64,000 nt of DNA from the NCBI RefSeq assembly GCF_014697475.1, contig NZ_JACJRV010000011.1, positions 92,755 to 156,754 on the forward strand, given 5' to 3'. The notes beneath the pieces were generated by a model. It did not search any database and was not told the origin of the DNA. It was given only the letters and a program-made list of their open reading frames with translations. The translations under genes were made by a program, and so were the position numbers. The stretch is from Nostoc sp. FACHB-152. Lineage in GTDB: Bacteria > Cyanobacteriota > Cyanobacteriia > Cyanobacteriales > Nostocaceae. Shown piece after piece: positions 57,631-64,000 of this stretch. Each line of letters opens with the position of its first letter. Within the stretch, counting starts at the first letter, position 1.

Positions 57631-60249
57631 TTATACTCCTAAAACTAACTGATTGCGGTGAATTTGCAGGAGTTGAAATTCTGCACTCGCAACTGCTTCT
57701 AACATAGATAGGATTTGCTCAGGACGTAAGGAAGCGCCATCATTACGACAACTGCCTAGATAACGTAAGATAGCGGTATCTGCTGTGTTTTTAGGTTCTA
57801 CTAAGGCTAATTCAAACAAGCGATCGCGCAGATTTACTATCTGAGTTTTACCTGACTTGGTTGTTTGCTCTACATTAATTTCGTCCTTGGCTAGGATGGC
57901 ATGAATCCAATCTTGCCATTGTGCAGCTGTGGTTTCACCCAGCACTGCTACCGTAACCAGGTATTCGGCTGCTGCTAAGACTTGGTTAGCGGCTGGAGAT
58001 TTTAAATCTATCTCTGCTACCCGATATATAGGTATATCTGTAGGCAGTTGTTCAGCTAATTTTGTTTGGAAAGTATCTACGTCTACAGGCGTAGTTAACT
58101 CAAAATCGACGATTTCGCCATTGCTAGTAGTACCTAGTGGTAAGGCACTAGCAATCATAATGCGTGGGTTTGGGTGAAATCCACCTGTGTAAGCCACTGG
58201 CAAACCCGCACGGCGCACCACTCTGTCAAGCAAACGCAGCAAATCCAGATTACCTAGCAAAGCCATATCGCCTTGCTTACCAAACCAGACACGCAATCTT
58301 TGGGCTTTGGTTGTGTTGGGAACAAACTCTCCAGCAAATTGGGGAATAGGTGGTGGCTCAATTACAATATTGTGGCCAAAGTCTGTACCGCAGACACCGC
58401 AATGGGAACAACCCTCAAAAGAGCAATCCGGGACAATTGCTGCTTCTAAAGCGCGTTGTAAGTCTTCTTTCAACCATTTTTTGTCGATTCCGGTATCAAT
58501 ATGCTCCCACGGAAGGGGAATATCGAGGGAGTTGGGAGTGGGGAGTGGGGAGTTGGGGGTGGAGGAATCTTTGTCTTCTGTATGAAACAAGTTCCATTCG
58601 CCGTTTTCGACTTGGCGGTATTTCCACTCTAAACCTGCTTGGGCGATCGCATTACCCCAAGCGGTGAAAGCTTTATCTAAGCTGTCATACCAAGAATCCA
58701 TACCTGCACCTAATTCCCAGGCGCGACGGACGACTTTGCCCAAAGTGCGATCGCCTCTGCCGATAAAGTCTTCCATTGCCGAAATCCGGACATCGGTATA
58801 ATTCACCTTCACTCCCCTCACCCGGCGGAATTCTTGGCGTAGCAGGTCTTGCTTGCGTTTAAATTCAGCAGTTGCTACTGAGTGCCATTGAAATGGTGTA
58901 TGCGGTTTGGGCGTAAAGTTAGAAATTGTCAGGTTAAAGTTTAGAGGTCTTCTACCTTGACCTCGACATTCTCTTTGTAGCCAGCGTACGGTTTCTGCTA
59001 TGCCTAAAACATCCGCATCTGTTTCTCCTGGCAAGCCAATCATGAAATAGAGTTTGATTTTATCCCAGCCTTGTTCCCAAGCAGTTTTAACACCTCTCAG
59101 CAGTTCTTCATTCGTCAAACCTTTATTAACGATATCCCGCATCCGTTGGGTTCCGGCTTCTGGTGCAAAAGTTAAGCCACCTTGCCGCGTACCACCAAGG
59201 ATGTTGGCAATGTTCTCATCAAATCTATCTACACGCTGGCTTGGTAACGACAGGGAAATATTTTCATTTCTTAATCGATTTTTAATTTCCATCCCTACCG
59301 CCGGTAGGGCTAAATAATCAGAACAACTCAGGGATAGTAAGGAAAATTCATTGTAACCAGTCGCCCGCATTCCCTGCTCAATTGCATCTACAACTTTTTC
59401 TGGTTCCACATCTCGTGCAGGTCGAGTCAGCATTCCTGGTTGGCAAAAGCGACAGCCACGAGTACAACCACGGCGAATTTCAATTGTCAGGCGATCATGT
59501 ACTGTTTCTACGTAGGGAACTAACCCAATGGAATAGGCGGGGATAGGTGTAGCAACTCGTCTGAGAATGCGTTTTGGTACATCTGGGCGGTTAGGATGGA
59601 CTGAACCATCTGCTGCCATATCGTAAAACTGTGGGACGTATACCCCTGGTATCTGTGCCAAGTCGAGGAGTAAATCGCGGCGACTCAAATTGGCTTGTTT
59701 CCCTTCTTCCAACACCATACCGATTTCTGGTAAGAGTTCTTCGCCATCACCTAAAGCGAAAAAGTCGAAAAAGTCAGCGTATGGTTCAGGGTTTGAGGTT
59801 GCTGTCTGCCCTCCGGCGAAGATTAGAGGATAATTCCCTGTGGCTCGTTCTTGCCATGTCTGGGGAATTCCTGCTAAATCCAACATTTCTAAGATGTTGG
59901 TTGCACCTAATTCGTAACTGAGGCTAAAACCTAAGATGTCAAATTCTTGTAGCGATCGCTTTGACTCTACAGCAAACAAAGGGGTGTCTGTTTCCCGGAG
60001 TTTGGCTGCCAAGTCTGTACCTGGGAGGTAAGCGCGATCGCATAGTTGGCGCGGTTGGGCATTCAAAATGTTATAGAGAATGATATGCCCTAAGTTGGAG
60101 GAGCCAACTTCATATACTTCTGGGTAGGTTAATACCCACCTAATAACTGCTGTATCCCAAGGCTTATGTACTGCTAGGCGTTCGTTACCAAGGTAACGCG
60201 CGGGTTTTAAAATATCCGATGTGATTAATTTTTCAACTGCAACAGCCAC
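57631..60249 (-). CDS. TIGR03960-type radical SAM protein fused to DUF2344
   Basis: The 872-residue protein has a B12-binding-like N-terminal domain, then a radical SAM cluster CTRGCRFCQPG (CxxxCxxC), and YNEFSLLSLSCSDYLALP. Near the C-terminus DUF2344 begins at RLRVWFGKQGDMALLGNLDL, with FHPNPRIMIASALPLG. Such fusions are widespread, and related DUF2344 proteins lie beside rne in many bacteria, as here. A Ser/Pro/Asn-rich stretch (STPNSPLPTPNSLD) interrupts just before the conserved IPLPWEHIDTGI. The reaction is unknown, possibly tRNA or protein modification. Confidence 0.88.
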   Translation of the reverse strand: MAVAVEKLITSDILKPARYLGNERLAVHKPWDTAVIRWVLTYPEVYEVGSSNLGHIILYNILNAQPRQLCDRAYLPGTDLAAKLRETDTPLFAVESKRSLQEFDILGFSLSYELGATNILEMLDLAGIPQTWQERATGNYPLIFAGGQTATSNPEPYADFFDFFALGDGEELLPEIGMVLEEGKQANLSRRDLLLDLAQIPGVYVPQFYDMAADGSVHPNRPDVPKRILRRVATPIPAYSIGLVPYVETVHDRLTIEIRRGCTRGCRFCQPGMLTRPARDVEPEKVVDAIEQGMRATGYNEFSLLSLSCSDYLALPAVGMEIKNRLRNENISLSLPSQRVDRFDENIANILGGTRQGGLTFAPEAGTQRMRDIVNKGLTNEELLRGVKTAWEQGWDKIKLYFMIGLPGETDADVLGIAETVRWLQRECRGQGRRPLNFNLTISNFTPKPHTPFQWHSVATAEFKRKQDLLRQEFRRVRGVKVNYTDVRISAMEDFIGRGDRTLGKVVRRAWELGAGMDSWYDSLDKAFTAWGNAIAQAGLEWKYRQVENGEWNLFHTEDKDSSTPNSPLPTPNSLDIPLPWEHIDTGIDKKWLKEDLQRALEAAIVPDCSFEGCSHCGVCGTDFGHNIVIEPPPIPQFAGEFVPNTTKAQRLRVWFGKQGDMALLGNLDLLRLLDRVVRRAGLPVAYTGGFHPNPRIMIASALPLGTTSNGEIVDFELTTPVDVDTFQTKLAEQLPTDIPIYRVAEIDLKSPAANQVLAAAEYLVTVAVLGETTAAQWQDWIHAILAKDEINVEQTTKSGKTQIVNLRDRLFELALVEPKNTADTAILRYLGSCRNDGASLRPEQILSMLEAVASAEFQLLQIHRNQLVLGV
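58525..58562. repeat. Spacer-type G-rich tandem repeat within a coding region
   Basis: GGGAGTTGGGAGTGGGGAGTG-type units, normally seen between genes in Nostocales, occur here inside the radical SAM gene and keep the frame, adding about 13 residues. Confidence 0.8.
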
Positions 60250-60391
60250 TGCGCTATCTTCTAGCTATTTTTATGATTTACAGATAATCACCTCCAACCT
60301 TAGCATTTATCTGGTCTACCCATAGGTTTATCTTTGCAACTGACAACATCCTTTACACAAGTTTGTGGCAAAGATAACCTATGCGTTATAA

Positions 60392-60727
60392 TTAAAGTTT
60401 TTCACAAACCAATTCAGCATTATCTTCAAACTCAAATACCCCATCTAGTTGGGTTAATTCAAAGATAATTTTAATGGCTGGAGACACAGAACATAGCTTT
60501 AAACTCCGTCCCAATTTTTGAGCCAGCTTGAGTGCAGACACTAAAGCCATTAAGCCTGCACTGTCGAGAGATTCCACCATTGCCAAATCCACAAGCAAGG
60601 TTGAGACATTATTTTGTGTTAATGCTGCGGTCAAATCTCGTTCAAATTCCAAAGCGTTAACGGCATTGAGCTTACCCTGCGGACGAATAACCGTAATTTT
60701 TGGGCATTCCACCAGCACTGCTTGCAT
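60392..60727 (-). CDS. STAS-domain anti-sigma factor antagonist
   Basis: The 111-residue protein is a single STAS domain like SpoIIAA/RsbV. It starts MQAVLVECPKITVIRPQGKL and has the regulatory Ser in VDLAMVESLDSAGLMALVSA (the DSAG motif), normally phosphorylated by an HPK-like anti-sigma kinase. No kinase or sigma factor lies in the window. It is monocistronic, upstream of the divergent small protein gene. Confidence 0.92.
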   Translation of the reverse strand: MQAVLVECPKITVIRPQGKLNAVNALEFERDLTAALTQNNVSTLLVDLAMVESLDSAGLMALVSALKLAQKLGRSLKLCSVSPAIKIIFELTQLDGVFEFEDNAELVCEKL

Positions 60728-61185
60728 ATTGACATCCTAAATTAGAGTTATTAAACCTTTAACCTGAGATTCATTTGAACATAATCTCTTTATTCAAGCA
60801 TCGACCATACGTATTACATCTCTTTGCTGAATCTTTATGGCTCAAGGGTACATCCTTAAAGATTGTCATAAATACAGGATAAAATGTATTTATATATACT
60901 TTTTTTTAACATCGGTTCCAAAACAATCAACATAGACAACCAGGGAATAGATAGCTCATCCGTAACTTTGCTGGAAAAGCCTAATTTGAAGATACTTAAG
61001 CTTGTTTAGCGATAGCTATGTATGAGAATAAATACGTTCATTTGAAAAAAAATAAGGTAGAGTTAAGCGTAAATTATTCATCAAATTTAACGTGATCTAA
61101 ATCACTTAATAGCGATATTTAAATCACAATTTATACTTAGCTCTATCCGAGATAATTAAATATTACCTAAAATGGGTTAATAAAT
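60728..61185. other. AT-rich divergent spacer
   Basis: The 458-bp region contains ATTTATATATACTTTTTTTTAAC and other AT runs but no gene. Promoters for the STAS gene and the small protein gene should lie here. Confidence 0.4.
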
Positions 61186-61389
61186 ATGAGAACGAGTCAG
61201 TACGCTATTCGTAGACTGGTAGAAAAAGCTCTTGATATTAAAAAATTAACTCCTGAGATAGAAAACGAAATTAATTCCGAATTAACTCAACTGGGCTATA
61301 TCTCGGATGTAGACTACGAAGCGTTGGAATTATTAATGGCAGAAATGGATGCTGGCAGAGTAAAGTTAGTTCCTAGTTGGGGGTATTAA
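61186..61389 (+). CDS. Small conserved hypothetical protein
   Basis: This 67-residue protein starts MRTSQYAIRRLVEKALDIKK and ends LLMAEMDAGRVKLVPSWGY. It is mostly helical, acidic in the middle and lacks a membrane segment. I believe similar small proteins are frequent in cyanobacteria, but no function is known. The start follows AAAATGGGTTAATAAAT, a poor ribosome-binding site. Confidence 0.7.
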   Translation: MRTSQYAIRRLVEKALDIKKLTPEIENEINSELTQLGYISDVDYEALELLMAEMDAGRVKLVPSWGY

Positions 61390-61551
61390 TTTTTGTTATT
61401 GGTCATTTGTCATTAGTCATTTGTGATTACACGAGGTACTCTTCTCTAATCTTTAGCCTCTAAGATTTTCTGTGATATTTACTGTTTAGTTACCTGGTGT
61501 GGCGTAAACTGTGCTAATCAGCATTAATGTTTGCATTAGTATTAAGTCGCC

Positions 61552-62724
61552 ATGCATTTCGCTAAACGCCTAGATAAAATTCCTCCCTACCTCTTTGCTG
61601 AAATTAACCGCAAACGAGAAAAACTCGTAGCCGAGGGAGTTGACATCATTAATATGGCAGTAGGCGACCCTGATAAACCGACTCCTGCACACATTCTCCA
61701 GGTAATGCATAAAGCAATTGATGACGCTACTACCCATAACTATCCGCCTTACGAAGGTATGCAAGAATTTCGTCAAGCGGCTGCTAAGTGGATGGAACGT
61801 CGGTTTGGGGTAGCTGGGTTAAACCCGGATACAGAGGTTGTAGCATCTATTGGTTCTAAAGAAGCAATCCATAATACTTTTTTAGCTTTTGTGGAGGCGG
61901 GAGACTATACACTTATCCCCGATCCTGGTTATCCGGTGTATCGCACTTCGACAATTTTTGCGGATGGTGTGCCGTTCACAATGCCACTAAAGGCAGAAAA
62001 CCAGTTTTTACCAGATTTAAGTGCAATTCCTGAAGAAGTTGCTCAAAAAGCCAAGCTTTTGTGGATTAACTACCCAAATAATCCGACTGGGGGAGTTGCA
62101 ACGCTGGAGTTTTTTGCAGAATTGGTAGATTTCTGTAAGCAGTACAATATCTTACTGTGTCATGACAATGCTTACTCAGAAATGGCATACGATGGCTATA
62201 AACCGCCGAGTGTGTTGCAAGTACCAGGGGCAAAAGATATCGCCATTGAGTTTCATAGTTTGTCTAAGTCTTACAATATGACAGGCTGGCGGGTTGGTTT
62301 TGTAGCTGGTAATGCGCTAGGTATTCAAGGTTTAAGACAGGTTAAAACTAACGTTGATTCGGGAGTGTTTAAGGCAATTCAAAAAGCTGCGATCGCAGCG
62401 TACAATACCACAGAAGCCGAATTGCAAGCTGTGATGTCTGTTTATCAACATCGCCGCGACACTATTGTTAAAGGTTTGCAATCTTTAGGTTGGCCGATTC
62501 AGCCGCCAAAAGCTACCCTTTACGTTTGGGTTCCTGTTCCTGCTGGCTATTCTTCTGCGGAATTTGTAAATTTATTGCTTGACAAATGCGGCATTATGGT
62601 AGCACCTGGCAGTGGTTATGGTACATCTGGTGAAGGCTTCTTCCGCATTGCTTTAACTATCTCTGAAGAACGAATGCAAGAAGCAATTGATCGAATGAAG
62701 GATGCTGGTATTTGTTATGCCTAA
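61552..62724 (+). CDS. Class I/II aminotransferase, LL-diaminopimelate aminotransferase-like
   Basis: The 390-residue fold-type I PLP enzyme starts MHFAKRLDKIPPYLFAEINR. PLP features are WINYPNNPTGG, CHDNAYSEMAY and the Schiff-base Lys K239 in HSLSKSYNMTGWRVGF, with the C-terminal Arg in GEGFFRIALTIS. The sequence fits the branch often annotated LL-diaminopimelate aminotransferase in cyanobacteria. Because several paralogues are usual, alanine- or aspartate-type activity is also possible. Confidence 0.9.
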   Translation: MHFAKRLDKIPPYLFAEINRKREKLVAEGVDIINMAVGDPDKPTPAHILQVMHKAIDDATTHNYPPYEGMQEFRQAAAKWMERRFGVAGLNPDTEVVASIGSKEAIHNTFLAFVEAGDYTLIPDPGYPVYRTSTIFADGVPFTMPLKAENQFLPDLSAIPEEVAQKAKLLWINYPNNPTGGVATLEFFAELVDFCKQYNILLCHDNAYSEMAYDGYKPPSVLQVPGAKDIAIEFHSLSKSYNMTGWRVGFVAGNALGIQGLRQVKTNVDSGVFKAIQKAAIAAYNTTEAELQAVMSVYQHRRDTIVKGLQSLGWPIQPPKATLYVWVPVPAGYSSAEFVNLLLDKCGIMVAPGSGYGTSGEGFFRIALTISEERMQEAIDRMKDAGICYA

Positions 62725-62862
62725 AGAAGTATGAAGTCTGAAGGATAAAATTTCGGCGTTGCTGACAAACTCATTAACCTCTCTGCTCTGCGCCTCCGCG
62801 CCTCTGCGTGAGGTAAATATCCTGAAATCAACTTTGGAGTCTAAAATTTTAGACTTCAGACT
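62725..62862. repeat. Spacer with CTCTGCGCCTC repeat
   Basis: CTCTGCTCTGCGCCTCCGCGCCTCTGCG lies at about 62780-62808 and belongs to a very common cyanobacterial spacer repeat. GAAGTATGAAGTCTGAAG and its complement CTTCAGACTTCATAATTC flank it. Confidence 0.65.
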
Positions 62863-63219
62863 TCATAATTCAGACTTTCTACTTTGCCACATCTGCTGAA
62901 TAAAATGATGAAGTTGCTGTTTAGCAACCAAGTCTGGTTCGCCTTTGGGTTCTTTGACTAAAACCTGACTCAACAAGGTAATTACTTCTGTGTCTAAAGC
63001 AGGACGAAATAATTGGATAGGCCAAAGCAAATCAGATGCGTCTCGCAAGTCGGTAATTAGTGGTGGTTCTTGAGTATGGTTAGCCAGTAGTAAAGGACGC
63101 ACCCAACACAACTGGCGGGACACAACAACCTCAATCACTTCCGCGTACAAATTCTTGTCACCATGCTCTAAAGATACAATTTGTCCTGGTAGAAACTCTG
63201 GGTGTGTATCCATAATCAT
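62863..63219 (-). CDS. Conserved cyanobacterial hypothetical protein
   Basis: The 118-residue protein (116 from a second Met) starts PEFLPGQIVSLEHGDKNLYA and has an SH3-like beta pattern (VIEVVVSRQLCWVRPLLL), then a helical C-terminal half (HHFIQQMWQSRKSEL). No named domain is recognised. It precedes the pentapeptide-repeat gene's end by about 120 bp on the same strand. I expect orthologues in cyanobacteria, without function. Confidence 0.75.
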   Translation of the reverse strand: MIMDTHPEFLPGQIVSLEHGDKNLYAEVIEVVVSRQLCWVRPLLLANHTQEPPLITDLRDASDLLWPIQLFRPALDTEVITLLSQVLVKEPKGEPDLVAKQQLHHFIQQMWQSRKSEL

Positions 63220-63336
63220 GCAGCTAGGGCAGTGGCAATAATGATTTTGCAGCTTTTCTCATTTTAATTGGCAGAATGGGTTAGTACAAAAAGGCTAAAG
63301 TCTGAAATCTAAAATTGAGATTGCGCTCGTACTTTT

Positions 63337-63843
63337 TTACTCAATCCAATCAGGCCCTTTAAAGAAACTTCCGTCCTCCCGAAAAGTTTTGTACACCAAA
63401 ACACCTTCTCCGAGACCAGGAAAATTTTTGACTCCCCTGAAATCGGTTTTTATAAATTTGGCAGTACCACCAATTGCTGCCCTGTAGAGATTAGCTCCAT
63501 CAAATACAGCAGCAGTCAAAATAGCATCATTAAGATTTGCATTGGAAAAGTCAGTTCCAATGCAATCAGCACCACTTAAGTCAACTCCTCGCAAATTAGC
63601 ATAACTGAGATTGGCGTTAGTGAGATTAACACAAAGCAGTATGGCTCCACTCAAGTTGGCATAGCTCAGGTTGGAGCCACTCAAATCAACACCTGTCAAA
63701 TCGGCTTCGCTCAAGTCAATTTCTCGCAAATCCTCTCCATCCAGCCCGGAGGAACTGATTCTCATCCCAGCAAAATCTCTCTCCCCAGCAGCGTATCTCT
63801 TAAGCAACTTTCGACGCTCAATATACTTTCTCTCATCTTCCAT
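63337..63843 (-). CDS. Pentapeptide-repeat protein
   Basis: The 168-residue protein has a charged N-terminus (EDERKYIERRKLLKRYAAGE) followed by about 16 tandem A(D/N)LXX units at residues 30-130, e.g. LSEADLTGVDLSGSNLSYAN. This forms a right-handed quadrilateral beta-helix. Such proteins are abundant in cyanobacteria and mostly of unknown role. There is no signal peptide. The ATG at 63843 follows a reasonable GAGGTAAATT site. Confidence 0.9.
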   Translation of the reverse strand: MEDERKYIERRKLLKRYAAGERDFAGMRISSSGLDGEDLREIDLSEADLTGVDLSGSNLSYANLSGAILLCVNLTNANLSYANLRGVDLSGADCIGTDFSNANLNDAILTAAVFDGANLYRAAIGGTAKFIKTDFRGVKNFPGLGEGVLVYKTFREDGSFFKGPDWIE

Positions 63844-64000
63844 AATTTACCTCTTGCGTCAATCAATAAAAATTAAAGATAATCGACACGAACTCACATT
63901 AAGTAGGTCGGCGGAAAAATTTACAAGTATGTAACAAACAGTTAAGCAGAAGAATGAGAGTTAAATCTAACACGTTGTGTACTGTAGTTTCCCTTGGATG

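Noticed and set aside
1..64000. CRISPR arrays, tRNA, rRNA, tmRNA and RNase P RNA
   Set aside because: I looked for direct repeats with regular spacers and for the characteristic RNA motifs, and saw none; the tandem repeats present are short contiguous units without spacers.

Overview
This is cyanobacterial chromosome, most likely from a filamentous Nostocales strain (Nostoc/Anabaena group). The evidence is psaE, psb28, ndhO, chlB (dark-operative protochlorophyllide reductase), ferredoxin-dependent glutamate synthase and a cyanobacterial-type RNase E ending in an Arg-rich PNPase-binding peptide. The palindrome GCGATCGC (HIP1) is very frequent on both strands. Gene spacers carry the short tandem repeats typical of this group, such as runs of TCATTAGTCATTGG, GAAGTATGAAG and CGTAATTCGTAATT. 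No rRNA, tRNA, CRISPR array, transposase or prophage was seen, so this is mostly core chromosome.

Layout. 0-6 kb: end of a secreted protein gene, a MITE-like element, rpoZ, a FAS1 protein, a GH13 amylase, and a subtilisin-family protease followed by a small protein resembling its prodomain. 6-13 kb: glgC, a P-loop kinase-like gene, a dnaJ-type co-chaperone, a GST, the NAD(P)HX repair enzyme and a SPOR-like secreted protein. 13-18 kb: the main accessory region, with a bicistronic pair containing a retropepsin-like protein that seems to lack its catalytic Asp, then a three-gene minus-strand operon (two-winged-helix protein, AAA-type ATPase, DUF1802 fused to a PD-(D/E)XK nuclease). 18-31 kb: housekeeping and photosynthesis genes (mdh, ndhO, mutM, psaE, fibrillin, mraY, moaB, psb28, dtd, a His-rich CobW GTPase, cysS, tldD/tldE). 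32-40 kb: chlB and gltS, separated by a VapBC-like toxin-antitoxin pair and a decayed piece of a second gltS. 40-50 kb: a phosphodiester glycosidase, a cupin, an IscA-like protein, then the str operon rpsL-rpsG-fusA-tuf-rpsJ behind a consensus promoter, and a Lon-N protein. 50-64 kb: pheA, a GT39-like membrane glycosyltransferase, DUF1997 and DUF4279 proteins, rnhB-rne, a large radical SAM protein, a STAS protein, an aminotransferase, a small conserved protein and a pentapeptide-repeat protein.

The best candidate for an undescribed system is the operon at 13788-17860. It pairs a sequence-recognisable nuclease with a P-loop ATPase (ATGA stop/start overlap) and a leading winged-helix protein, and is bounded by strong hairpin terminators. 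This resembles an anti-phage or anti-plasmid module, but function is inferred from architecture only. Two other items merit attention. One is the protease/stand-alone prodomain pair at 3807-5950. The other is the region 33751-35343, where the toxin-antitoxin pair lies between two pieces that both match the 3' end of gltS. All calls rest on reading the sequence and on family knowledge; no database search was run.
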